This document shows, one piece after another, positions 22,965 to 33,765 of a stretch of 64,000 nt of DNA (position 1 is the stretch's first letter; each line of letters begins with the position of its first letter). The translations under genes and the position numbers were made by a program. The notes under the pieces were generated by a model that was not told the origin of the DNA, did no database searches, and was given only the letters and a program-made list of their open reading frames with translations. This DNA comes from Symsagittifera roscoffensis (taxonomy: Eukaryota > Xenacoelomorpha > Acoela > Convolutidae), in the NCBI RefSeq assembly GCF_963678635.1, contig NC_087071.1:33656141-33720140 (forward strand). Direction: 5' to 3'.

Positions 22965-24762
22965 GATACTGAAAATAAAAGTAAAATTTGATAATAAGAT
23001 CAATTGAAGGTATTTGAGCTCGCCTTTAAAATGAATGAGTTTTAATTGAATGAATAAATATTAATAATTGTTGAACTTTATTTAAATCTGCAGTAAAGGT
23101 AGCAATAGCTGTAAGCATCAAAGATGAACAATTATATAAGTCCTAATTCAGCTGAACTTCTATTTAAACAAATTTGGTGCAAAATTGATGCTCAGGTGTA
23201 GCAAGCATGTGCACTAACATTTTCATCGACAGAACTCGGATTCAGTAAAATTAAAACTTAATATTTTAATCTTACGGTGATTTTATCTGCGCAAACGCCA
23301 CAGAAATGATCGCAAAGAATTTTGAATCTTTACGACGCCAATTTTTTTGTCTAAAGGGCACACTTTTGCTCGCTTGCATCCTAATTTTACACACATGTTT
23401 TTCGTCTGATTTAGAGAGAGTTAGATCGGAGACAAATGTTTCCTCAAAAATGTGTCAGTTTTTTTTGGACAACTAGAAAAGAAAAGGGAAAAATCAATAT
23501 CTCGTACTTTTCAAACAGTCTCTTGCTGGTGTTCTTATGTTTCTTTCGACCAATTTCAAGTAACAAAGAAATAGCTTATAACAAAAATTTACAGACCCAA
23601 AAAATACCGATCCTCTGAGATCAAATAAACAGTAGAAATTTTACCTGCATCTGATATTGTCAAAGTTTTCGGGTTGTGAAAGATGCCAAATTGGCATTGT
23701 TCCGGATTAATTTATGAGCGCTTTGAGCAGTACGAAGAACAAAGTTACTCGTATCAAATTACTAATTAGTGTTAATGGGTTAAATCGTTGAGTTACAAAC
23801 TGATATCATATGCGAATAAAAAGCCTTGATTCTGATAAAAATTTTGATCTGTATATTAATCCCCACACGCTATATAAAAACTGATGTGATACATTTTGAG
23901 CCTGGTTAAGCATTTATGAGAGTAAAAGGCTTGACTAAACTCACTTTGCCACGAATTGAAGGGCCGGCTGCGTTTTGATATCTCTAAATTTTTTTGGTAA
24001 ATTTTATCCCGAGGTCACCAAATTAACAATTTAAAACCCCACAACCTACCAAAGTTTAAACTTTTTCCCATCGTGTACTGATGTTAAAATGATACAGTTT
24101 GTCCATATATACGAAATAAACGCTAAAAAGTAACCAAATAAGAGTAACAAGACATCTACGATTCCTAATTATTACTTATCCTGGTTACAAAAATTGATTG
24201 CAGGTAGTTTTTTATTAACCTATTTTATTTCACATACATTCCAAGAAAGATCGATTTTTATATCTGTTCACTTTGTAAAATCTGTTTTTCAAACGAGGTG
24301 AGAAATATATATGCTTGGAATTGTTTTGTTTCAGACTATTTTTAAATCATTTGGGGTTCGATTGCTGGTCCTTCGTGAGCCCTGCTGGGCGCTCATACCA
24401 CTATTTCACCCTGACAAAAAGCTCAATCTAAAACGAGCCTATCTAATTTTTCATATTTTTTGGATGCTGAGTTGGTACATGAAGCAGCCGATGAATAAAG
24501 CGTATGACTTTTAACCAGCCGAAAAGCTGTAAGTGTTTTTATAGTTCTGTAAAAATATTCGAATATTTTGAACATTTTTTAAATTGTTTTATAGTTTGGC
24601 TGGTTTGCTTACACTCGATGCTGAAAGTTTAACGCGACTTTTTTCCCGGGGCAAATTATCCCGCACTACAAAGTCATTTAAAATTGAGGCAAGCTTACTG
24701 GTCTAATTGATTCTTTAAACGACCTTGTTTCACACTTAAAAAGTTCTTTAATCAGCCTAAAA
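22965..24762. other. Non-coding AT-rich DNA upstream of S1 gene 1
   Basis: This includes the presumed promoter side of the - strand peptidase gene. I see only short chance frames (for example around 24311-24514) without homology-like motifs, and no repeat shared with the rest of the window. Confidence 0.5.
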
Positions 24763-24818
24763 CCAGTTAAAAGACAATCATAACTTTCAGAGCTTTGCCC
24801 TGATACCAGCAGTCTTAA
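24763..24818 (+). repeat. Isolated tail of the ~0.5-kb hairpin element
   Basis: The segment TTTCAGAGCTTTGCCCTGAT with following ACCAGCAGTCTT is a diverged version of the right end of the units at 47041-51374 (CAGGGCTTCGCCCTGATACGAGCAGTCTT). Only the tail is recognisable. Confidence 0.55.
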
Positions 24819-25193
24819 TTTGATCATGACCGCGGCAGTTGTGCAAACAGTGTAGAATAAAAACAAATATAGAGGCGTTTATAAACGCGAAGCGTTGATA
24901 CGCGCGATTTTACTCGCTGGCGATCTGAGTTATAACCGAGGTGGTTAACTCATAGAGTAATTTCGGATAGGGTACACCGTCTGCTCGTCACGCTATCTTA
25001 TTTTCGGCCGGATAGATTCGTGCAACTTCTTAGTCTAATACCGATCCTAATCTTACTCTTATACTTATCTAGTCTCAGGTTGTTTAACTAGTCTCTGCTA
25101 GGCTCAATAGATCTAGGGTATACTGGTTTATTGCGGCTGCTGAAGTTCTCTTGGAGAGTCAACTAATTTCTAAGTTAAATTCAAATCTCTCTG

Positions 25194-25221
25194 GTGCTGA
25201 AATTACAAGTAATTTCAGCAC
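25194..25221. repeat. LTR inverted repeat (13-base arms)
   Basis: GTGCTGAAATTAC, AA, then the reverse complement. Identical copies lie at 27589-27616 and 46082-46109. A smaller inverted repeat (CACTTA-CAAA-TAAGTG) overlaps its right end. Confidence 0.85.
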
Positions 25222-25388
25222 TTACAAATAAGTGGGTTGTTAGTTAGATGGATCATGATTGGTTAATATTAAATACTTTACAATGGTAAAATATCTAATT
25301 TATCCAATCATAAAATGTAGTTTAGATCAGGTTCCACCTATCCGGGTTTTACAGAGTTTTTTAGAATAGTCTTTCTGTAATTCAAAGG

Positions 25389-25864
25389 ATGGATGATGGA
25401 CGTTGGTATTTGGCGAACATCATAATTCTTCTGGGTTTTCGTGTTAGAGAAGTTCCAGGTTCAATCGCTGTGTCTTCTCATGACAACGACTGGATTTTCG
25501 CAACAAACTCAAATCTGATTTCAGAATGGTTGGCTATGACAGGTTTTTCTGTTCCATGTAGAGAACTTCTTTTGGGTTGACCTTGTCTGGGAATGGCGTG
25601 GAGATTGTGCGTGGAGGGGATGCTTGGTTACTCGGATCTGTACGTATACTTGAACATCGAGGTGGTCATTGGTCTAGTTCAATGAAGTCCTTTTCTGCGA
25701 AGTCAAGTCGTACTCTAAATCCTTTGAGTTGTGATTGTGAGCGGCATATTGATTGTGGTTGGCCATTCTTTTTCGAGTGTAGTGGGGTCATTTTGTCTTT
25801 GGATGTTCGTCTTTGGTGTTGTATGCTGATCTATATACTGCAAGGTATAATTTACATTTTATAA
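25389..25864 (+). pseudogene. Antisense LTR ORF, split by a frameshift
   Basis: Same reading frame as the 158-codon antisense ORF of copy A (12090-12566), but one base shorter near 25560, giving 63 codons ending in LLLG and a continuing 95-codon frame. It is found identically in the other two LTRs of B. Confidence 0.3.
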
Positions 25865-27042
25865 ATTTTTTATTAGTTTGGTGTTTTAATTATGATTTTG
25901 GTTAGTTGTTTTCACAAAAGCTTTTTGTTTTAGTTCGGTTATTTTGAAGAGTTACTCACCCTTGAGTACCTCTTTTTAAAAATAGAAGTGTGGTCACAAA
26001 GCGTGGATGTAGCGCGGTGGGTTAGGCCGGCTATAGAGCATGCTCAGGACGTCCTCTCTGGTGGGTTAGGCCAGGAGTGGGAGTATGATTTCGTGCGGTT
26101 TCTGTGAGAGGTCCTGTTATGTGATAACGTTTTATGTTAGGTTTATTGTGGTTTTTCTTATGTTTCGTTGGTTGTGTCCTTTTTTCAAAAATCAAATTGT
26201 TTTTGGTATGGGTTTGTCTTTTGACTTTTTTGTGTTTTATTATTTCTTTCTTAGACTTTATAATAGTCTTCAAAAGAATAAATTATCCAGTTTTAAACTG
26301 GGTTAATCCGGTTTGGGTACCGTTGGTTTCCTTTTCTTAGTCATGCTGTTATTCTATGTGTTGTGGTGTTTAGTAAGCTGCGTTGGTTAGTTTTGTTTAG
26401 TATATAATTCCTTTCCAACCGGGTTAAAGGAAAGTTTGAAACTTGTTATCGTGTGTTAGAGTTGTTGAGTGTGAAAGCTTGAAACTGAAATTCATTATTT
26501 AAACAATTCTTCGTGGGCGAGCTGTGCGAGTATGGATAGAATTCTTGTGCGAGTGAATGGAATATCAAAAGGTTAGTACTGCATTTGCGTTTTATCAATT
26601 TACTACATAGAATTTCAATTTTACTGCTAGTTTTGGGGAAAAATTAAGTTACAAATTTTCATCATTATTAGAATTACTGCTTTTAGGGAAATAATTTATA
26701 AATTAATTTACTACATTGGTATGAATTTTATTGAATTTATCTAGTGTAGAATATTAATAGAGTTTTGAAGAATTTGAAGAAGTTTTCGATTTTTTATTTT
26801 TCTTTATTGTATTTTGCAGATGATCGTGAGATGAAGACTAAAAATCTAAATAAAACATGGATAAAGAATGGTTAGTGTTTTATTTTAAATTTATTAGTTA
26901 AGAATATGTATAAATTATACTTACCTGTTAGTCGTCGGGGAAAAAACCGTGGGGAAGATGTCGTGGATTATGTCGGAATTTGTTAGTAACTTTGCTAGTA
27001 TGCGAATAATGTTTTTAGTTTGAAGCAGTGGCCAAAGCAATT

Positions 27043-27300
27043 CTAAATATAAAAGTCTGTGTTGGCTTTTGCCGTACTATCATATAACTATTTGGTAAGT
27101 TTCTACTTTGTCGTATGTCGTCTCTGGTTCGAGGTATTCTTCCAATTCCGGGTAGTTCTATTATCGTTCGGAATATTGGCTCTGATCTATTGAGTCGTAG
27201 AGACATTTCGATTAAATTATCGTCGTATAACATTTTAAAAATGTTTTGTCTAAATTCTAATCTATTTTTGGTTAATTCTAAGCTATTAAGGTCTTGTTCG
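27043..27300 (-). other. Leader remnant of the deleted derivative
   Basis: About 260 bases downstream of the primer-binding site, nearly identical to 45536-45793 of copy B. It contains the short frame MLYDDNLIEMSLRLNRSE and so on, here read on into the ORF Z remnant after the AATT junction. Any packaging signal retained by the derivative would be here; that is inference from retroviral biology. Confidence 0.6.
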
Positions 27301-27318
27301 AGAATTATGGTCGCACCA
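27301..27318 (-). promoter_or_regulatory. Primer-binding site of the deleted derivative
   Basis: On the - strand the LTR ends in TAACTCA, followed by TC and then TGGTGCGACC, extending to 18 bases. TGG two bases after a CA-ending LTR is the usual position and start of a PBS complementary to a tRNA 3' end (CCA). I could not assign the tRNA. Confidence 0.75.
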
Positions 27319-27320
27319 GA

Positions 27321-29322
27321 TGAGTTATAACCGAGGTGGTTAACTCATAGAGTAATTTCGGATAGGGTACACCGTCTGCTCGTCACGCTATCTTATTTTC
27401 GGCCGGATAGATTCGTGCAACTTCTTAGTCTAATACCGATCCTAATCTTACTCTTATACTTATCTAGTCTCAGGTTGTTTAACTAGTCTCTGCTAGGCTC
27501 AATAGATCTAGGGTATACTGGTTTATTGCGGCTGCTGAAGTTCTCTTGGAGAGTCAACTAATTTCTAAGTTAAATTCAAATCTCTCTGGTGCTGAAATTA
27601 CAAGTAATTTCAGCACTTACAAATAAGTGGGTTGTTAGTTAGATGGATCATGATTGGTTAATATTAAATACTTTACAATGGTAAAATATCTAATTTATCC
27701 AATCATAAAATGTAGTTTAGATCAGGTTCCACCTATCCGGGTTTTACAGAGTTTTTTAGAATAGTCTTTCTGTAATTCAAAGGATGGATGATGGACGTTG
27801 GTATTTGGCGAACATCATAATTCTTCTGGGTTTTCGTGTTAGAGAAGTTCCAGGTTCAATCGCTGTGTCTTCTCATGACAACGACTGGATTTTCGCAACA
27901 AACTCAAATCTGATTTCAGAATGGTTGGCTATGACAGGTTTTTCTGTTCCATGTAGAGAACTTCTTTTGGGTTGACCTTGTCTGGGAATGGCGTGGAGAT
28001 TGTGCGTGGAGGGGATGCTTGGTTACTCGGATCTGTACGTATACTTGAACATCGAGGTGGTCATTGGTCTAGTTCAATGAAGTCCTTTTCTGCGAAGTCA
28101 AGTCGTACTCTAAATCCTTTGAGTTGTGATTGTGAGCGGCATATTGATTGTGGTTGGCCATTCTTTTTCGAGTGTAGTGGGGTCATTTTGTCTTTGGATG
28201 TTCGTCTTTGGTGTTGTATGCTGATCTATATACTGCAAGGTATAATTTACATTTTATAAATTTTTTATTAGTTTGGTGTTTTAATTATGATTTTGGTTAG
28301 TTGTTTTCACAAAAGCTTTTTGTTTTAGTTCGGTTATTTTGAAGAGTTACTCACCCTTGAGTACCTCTTTTTAAAAATAGAAGTGTGGTCACAAAGCGTG
28401 GATGTAGCGCGGTGGGTTAGGCCGGCTATAGAGCATGCTCAGGACGTCCTCTCTGGTGGGTTAGGCCAGGAGTGGGAGTATGATTTCGTGCGGTTTCTGT
28501 GAGAGGTCCTGTTATGTGATAACGTTTTATGTTAGGTTTATTGTGGTTTTTCTTATGTTTCGTTGGTTGTGTCCTTTTTTCAAAAATCAAATTGTTTTTG
28601 GTATGGGTTTGTCTTTCGACTTTTTTGTGTTTTATTATTTCTTTCTTAGACTTTATAATAGTCTTCAAAAGAATAAATTATCCAGTTTTAAACTGGGTTA
28701 ATCCGGTTTGGGTACCGTTGGTTTCCTTTTCTTAGTCATGCTGTTATTCTATGTGTTGTGGTGTTTAGTAAGCTGCGTTGGTTAGTTTTGTTTAGTATAT
28801 AATTCCTTTCCAACCGGGTTAAAGGAAAGTTTGAAACTTGTTATCGTGTGTTAGAGTTGTTGAGTGTGAAAGCTTGAAACTGAAATTCATTATTTAAACA
28901 ATTCTTCGTGGGCGAGCTGTGCGAGTATGGATAGAATTCTTGTGCGAGTGAGTGGAATATCAAAAGGTTAGTACTGCATTTGCGTTTTATCAATTTACTA
29001 CATAGAATTTCAATTTTACTGCTAGTTTTGGGGAAAAATTAAGTTACAAATTTTCATCATTATTAGAATTACTGCTTTTAGGGAAATAATTTATAAATTA
29101 ATTTACTACATTGGTATGAATTTTATTGAATTTATCTAGTGTAGAATATTAATAGAGTTTTGAAGAATTTGAAGAAGTTTTCGATTTTTTATTTTTCTTT
29201 ATTGTATTTTGCAGATGATCGTGAGATGAAGACTAAAAATCTAAATAAAACATGGATAAAACATGGTTAGTGTTTTATTTTAAATTTATTAGTTAAGAAT
29301 ATGTATAAATTATACTTACCTG
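27321..29322 (-). mobile_element. 3' LTR of copy B (also 5' LTR of the deleted derivative)
   Basis: It directly follows the ORF Z stop of copy B in reading direction and ends in TAACTCA at 27321, followed by a PBS. The 5' boundary of the LTR is uncertain. A splice-donor-like CAGGTAAGTATA lies just after the ORF Z stop, and a TATTTAG acceptor-like site follows within about 100 bases. Confidence 0.8.
27784..28259 (+). pseudogene. Antisense LTR ORF, split by a frameshift (second LTR)
   Basis: Identical in structure to 25389-25864: 63 codons, a one-base loss, then 95 codons. Confidence 0.3.
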
Positions 29323-31131
29323 TTAGTCGTCGGGGAAAAAACCGTGGGGGAAGATGTCGTGGATTATGTCGGAATTTGTTAGTAACTTTGCTAGTATGCG
29401 AATGATGTTTTTAGTTTGAAGCAGTGGCCAAAGCAATTGAAGTGCTTTAATGGTTTTTAGTTCGTCAGTGCCAACTGCAAACTCATAAGGTGTGTTTTGG
29501 ATGAGATTATATAATTTGTGGTTATATTTAGTGTTGTGGATGAATTCTAATATGGGGATTTCTATAGGTTGAACAAATTCATGCGGGATAAGGAAGGGTC
29601 TGGATTCTTCTGCGTTGAAGGTCTTTGTGATGGGACAAAAAATATACATTTGGGTTATGGAATCATAATTGCGAAGAATACCGTGAAAGTTAGTATCTTT
29701 GATGCAATATGTGAAGTTAAGAAAAAATGGTGAAGTGTACTTAGAGTTAATAAATTGAAAACGGTGGTGTGGTTGTCTTGATGGAGTGTGTAGATCAAAG
29801 TGATTTTGTATGAAGCGATCATATGTATATGTGTGGGTTTGTTTAGTGCGTAACATAATGTCGTGTGAGCAGTGCAAATCTCGTTCGTGTGGTGCAAGGA
29901 AATGAAAGGTTAGTGAAAATAATTGAAACTTTTCTTTAAAACTTTCGTAAGCTTGTGTGTCGGTTAGTGCTTCAGAAATGATGTGGTCGAATTTGCGATC
30001 AAATATATTGAGTGTAAATACATATGGTGTTTTGATGAAAAATTTTTCTGTGATTTGTGGGTTAGCGAAACGGTCATTATCTAAAAATTGGTCTTGGTTA
30101 GTTCGGATGATGTTGTGATCGTAATATTCTAGCGTGTATTCGTTAGCTCGGGGTGCAGTGTATGTTTTTAGTGACTTTTTATATCCTATATATGTAAATT
30201 GTCTATGTGTTAGTGGTGTGGTGAGTCGATATAGCATATCTTTATTTCTTTCTATATCGATGTGAGTATTAGATAAAGGTAGGCAAAGGGGGTTAGTAAA
30301 ATGATAATATGATGTCCATTGAAGTGTAGGCATTAAAACGTGTTCATCTACAAAACTGCGTGTGTTGTTAGTGTCGTTAGGGGTGTTCAAAGTATACTGT
30401 GGAAATGAGGGTAGGGTGATGGCTAAAAAATCTTTCGTGTTAGTGTGATTTGGATGATTAATATATTCACGGGCTGTTCCTGGTTTTGTTGGAAATGGAT
30501 GGTTCGGGAATTTTCTTTTGAAAGTGCGATAAGCTCTATTAGTGCTATTTGATGATTCGGTGGATGTGGAGGATGGTGCTAATGATGCGGTATAAGCTGA
30601 AGAGGGTGTAGGGGTAGGTGGGTTTAATGATTCTATTGTGGATGAAATCTGGTTTATAGTGGAATTTTCAAGGTGGAAGGGTTGATGTTGTAGGGTGATA
30701 AAATTATCTAGTTCCTGGGAGATTTGGGGAGTATCTGGAGAATTGGATGATCGGTCTGAATGAAATGAAGAGTAGATTGGGGTGACTTGCGAAGCATAAG
30801 AGGGTGTAGAAATGGATGGGAGTGGGTTATTTGGCGGGATTGGTTGAAAAGGGGGTTTTGAAAAAACTGAGGAGTTGGTTTGAAAATTATTTGATGGAGA
30901 TGGTTCAGAGTCTGCAAATTCATCAGGGGTTTCAATATCTGGGTTATTGAGTTTTGAGATGGAGTATAAAACTGAGATATGTGAATTAGTGTCTGAATTC
31001 ATGCCTGATGTTACATTATTGGTTGGGAAATCGGGTGGCGGGAAAGCAAAAAGTGGAATTATTGTAATTGGAGTGTTGAGGTTGGTCGGGTGGGAATTTG
31101 AGCGGTGTAGGGATCCAAGTTGTCGGCTCAT
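29323..31131 (-). CDS. ORF Z, copy B: intact 602-aa accessory protein after env
   Basis: An uninterrupted frame of 602 codons whose ATG (ATGAGCCGACAAC) corresponds to the ATGA overlap with env in copy A. Residues 1 to about 260 are rich in Ser, Pro, Thr and Asn and probably disordered. From about 265 (MPTLQWTSYYHFTNPLCLPL) to the end it is aromatic- and His-rich with regular hydrophobic spacing, so likely folded. No signal peptide or membrane span is seen, so it is probably cytosolic or nuclear. It sits where complex retroviruses place regulatory genes. I recognise no family. Copy A retains the C-terminal domain with few changes, which suggests constraint. Confidence 0.75.
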   Translation of the reverse strand: MSRQLGSLHRSNSHPTNLNTPITIIPLFAFPPPDFPTNNVTSGMNSDTNSHISVLYSISKLNNPDIETPDEFADSEPSPSNNFQTNSSVFSKPPFQPIPPNNPLPSISTPSYASQVTPIYSSFHSDRSSNSPDTPQISQELDNFITLQHQPFHLENSTINQISSTIESLNPPTPTPSSAYTASLAPSSTSTESSNSTNRAYRTFKRKFPNHPFPTKPGTAREYINHPNHTNTKDFLAITLPSFPQYTLNTPNDTNNTRSFVDEHVLMPTLQWTSYYHFTNPLCLPLSNTHIDIERNKDMLYRLTTPLTHRQFTYIGYKKSLKTYTAPRANEYTLEYYDHNIIRTNQDQFLDNDRFANPQITEKFFIKTPYVFTLNIFDRKFDHIISEALTDTQAYESFKEKFQLFSLTFHFLAPHERDLHCSHDIMLRTKQTHTYTYDRFIQNHFDLHTPSRQPHHRFQFINSKYTSPFFLNFTYCIKDTNFHGILRNYDSITQMYIFCPITKTFNAEESRPFLIPHEFVQPIEIPILEFIHNTKYNHKLYNLIQNTPYEFAVGTDELKTIKALQLLWPLLQTKNIIRILAKLLTNSDIIHDIFPHGFFPDD

Positions 31132-31231
31132 CGTGGGCTAAAAAAATTATTATTTTGAGACTGAAAAGCGGTGGTATGGGGTTGTTCTATAATTTGTTCA
31201 TATGTATTTTCATCTAGTGGATGGTGTGTCA

Positions 31232-33765
31232 TTATATGTTGAATGGGACTAGTCCTTGAATGGGAAAATTTGGATTATGTGTTATTGCTAAATTTCGAAA
31301 ATTTCGTGGGACTAGTGATAGTGGATGGTTATGTGGTAGGGGTGGTAACTGTGGTGCTGTAGGCGTTATGTCTACATTGTTATGTTCTTCGTCGTATGTG
31401 TTCTGTCTTGTTGCTATTTTTGTGTTGTATTCTTTTATTTGTGCGTCTAAAAGAATTTTGTTTATTGATGATGAAAAAATTCCAAAAAATCCTGCAAATA
31501 GTATGCGTGCTACACTTGCTTGTCTATTTACTTGTGTGTGTATAGCGCATGTATTATAGATTCCTTTTAAAAGCGAAAAAAGAAATCCTATAAAGTTAAA
31601 CATTGCGTATAAAATAGTTAATTTTTCTAAGATGTAGTAGGGCCATCCTAGAAAATCGAGAATTTCATTTTTTAGTGTAACAAAGCTAAAAATATTTATA
31701 GGTGAAATATCTTGTGGTCTATATTTTTCACCGTTTAAATATATATAGTCTTTAATGTCTTTAAAATATCCGCTATAGTCTTGTGTATAAATATCTGCAA
31801 ATCCTGCGGTTTCGGCAAGTTTGCGTAAGTTTTGGTCAATTGTTTGTCTTTGTATAGTGTCCATTTGTGTTAATAATTCTTGGAATTGTTGTGTTCTAAT
31901 GTGATGTTGGATATCGGATTTTGAATATATTCCAATTGATTGTAGGTCAATATTTGGGTTTCGAGCAATAGCTCTGATGCTTTCAGGTGAAAATTTTTTG
32001 AGTGATTGCATTAATGTGGGATATGGGGTAAGAAGGTAATATTTATCTTCATCAGGGTTCAGTTGAACTACATTGTGGCTATTTTCTGATCCACATGGGA
32101 CTGCGGTATCCCAAAAATAGGTTCGTCTTGAAAGCGTGTCAACGAAGTGTACTTTATTCTTATAAAAGATAGGGATTCTTTTATAGCATCGTTTATCTTC
32201 AAAAACATATAGTGGTGATACTTTTTTGGTACAGGTATAAAAACATAAAATGTTTCCTTCATAGTCTAAAAAACTTGATCTATTTCCTGATAGTAAATAT
32301 CCTGCGTAGGGTATTTTTAATACTGCTAGTGCAAGTGATTGTACGATTTGTGTCCTTTCTAATTCGCATAGTTGGTGAAGTGTTTCTAATTCAGAGAGTG
32401 ACATTTCTTGAAAAATGCGGCTAATTGTGTAGTCTAATTTCATATCTAGGTGAATATCATAGTGGATATTACCGAAATATGTACTATTCATGAGTGATAG
32501 ATCTTGTAAACGTGTGCTTCTAGTGTCATGGGGCTTTAGATGTCCACCAGGTTGACTTTTACTTTTTTGAAAATCAACTGGTATATATGATGTTCCTTCG
32601 TTTATGGGGTGACTTGTGGCGTATGGGTCGATTTTTACTTTTCCAGTGGTCATGTCGAATCCTTTTTCGTATTCAACTAATATCTCGGAGTATTGTGTTT
32701 TGTGAAGTGGATTTCTGTATTTACATGCAAGTTCTGTTTTTTGATATATTTGAAATTTATTACGTGTCATTTGAAAAATACGTGTCAATTTATTTTCTAT
32801 ATTGTGTATGTTTCTAAAATTAGAACTTTGTCTTCGTGATGGATGGACTTGTTCATATGGAATTGATTGTATAAAATATTTTTCGTGAAATTTTATCATA
32901 CGAGCGTGTATTTTTGCTACTTGAAATGTTGTACATGTGTCTTCGGGGAACCAAACAATTGTTGCTTGTGTTCGTGTTGTAGGGTCACAATAGCTTTGAT
33001 CGTTTTTACAAGGTAATCTAATTCCTTGATAGATCATGGTGTTGTCAGATAAATCGCGTGTGAGTTGTATTTTTTCGAGTTGTATTTTCCAATCGAAAAA
33101 CATGATTTCTTGATATCTTTTATTTTTTGTGTCTGCTTTGCAGTTTGATGGGTCATTTATACCAATGTGTGGTATCCAGTGTTTATCGTGTATATCATAA
33201 GTTCATCTTCCGTGTGCGCCATTGTATGGGTATTTTTCATCTAATTTTATATGTCCTTGATATCTTTCAAGTTCTGCTTGGTGTACAGAATCTGCAAAAA
33301 CTTGGAAATATACTAATTTTCTATCTGTGTTTTTTTTCGTGTGATATTGAGTCTTAGTAACTCGTTTTTACAATCTTCGGGATTGAGATGTAAAAGTCGT
33401 TCGATATTACTCTGGTAGAATGATTCGTGGTCAAGTCGGTTTTTATTTCCATTTGAGACTTGTGAACAATGTACTTTCTTTTCAGAAAATGTTGCTGTGA
33501 ATTTATATCCTATAACTGTTGTTGCTCGGGCTTTTGAATAAAGTGGCGCTATTACATTTGTTGTTTCTATGGCTTGTGGTTCTGTTTCGCATTGTGATAC
33601 TTGATTTATTGCATTTTTGTGTAGTGTTTTTTGTTCGTTTTCTTCACAATCGTAATGTGTTACTAATAAATCTTGGGGTCCTGTGCGGGAGGAAGGGTTT
33701 ATGTTTTCATTGGAGGTTATTAGAAAAAGGGGTTGGAGAAAAATTAAAATTTTTAGAATAAACAT
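31232..33765 (-). pseudogene. env: Envelope glycoprotein, copy B (frameshift and stop near N-terminus)
   Basis: It starts with ATG and signal peptide at 33765. A one-base indel in the A-run near 33335 and a TGA near 33205 break the first third. From 33103 a 623-codon frame continues through the ectodomain, the block with CYKRIPIFYKNKVHFVDTLS, the membrane region and most of the tail. The tail ends early at 31232 owing to a small indel relative to copy A. The architecture (Cys-rich ectodomain, CY...FVD...R block, C-terminal membrane span) is like class III viral fusogens of the chuvirus/gB-like group. This is a recognition by pattern, not by search. Confidence 0.75.

Larger units (their letters stand above)
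24926..26937 (-). mobile_element. LTR, terminal copy of the deleted derivative
   Basis: It starts (on the + strand) with TGAGTTATAACC at 24926, the reverse complement of the LTR 3' end, and is almost identical to 27321-29322. The outer limit toward ORF Z is not known; I extend it to the ORF Z stop. The first 1197 bases also match the 5' LTR remnant at 45814. Confidence 0.8.
24926..29322 (-). mobile_element. Internally deleted derivative of the retroelement, sharing an LTR with copy B
   Basis: In reading direction (- strand) it consists of an LTR (29322-27321, which is also the 3' LTR of B), a primer-binding site, about 260 bp of leader, a sharp junction at AATT (27039-27042) to the last ~100 bp of ORF Z, and a second LTR (26937-24926). 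AATT occurs at both parental break points (45532-45535 and 29435-29438), so about 16.1 kb was removed at a 4-base microhomology. The two LTR-containing arms differ at about five positions over 2.1 kb. Confidence 0.9.

Noticed and set aside
24311-24514. 67-codon frame with hydrophobic and aromatic residues
   Set aside because: No recognisable domain or splice context; likely chance.
26085-26340. Hydrophobic ORFs on the + strand of the LTRs (also 28480-28735)
   Set aside because: Shadows of G/T-rich antisense LTR sequence. In copy A the matching frame is altered; no support for coding.
27297-27320. GTTCGAG...GGTCGCACCA looks like the 3' end of a tRNA gene
   Set aside because: It is the complement of the primer-binding site next to the LTR end, and no T-arm pairing, anticodon arm or D arm is present around it.
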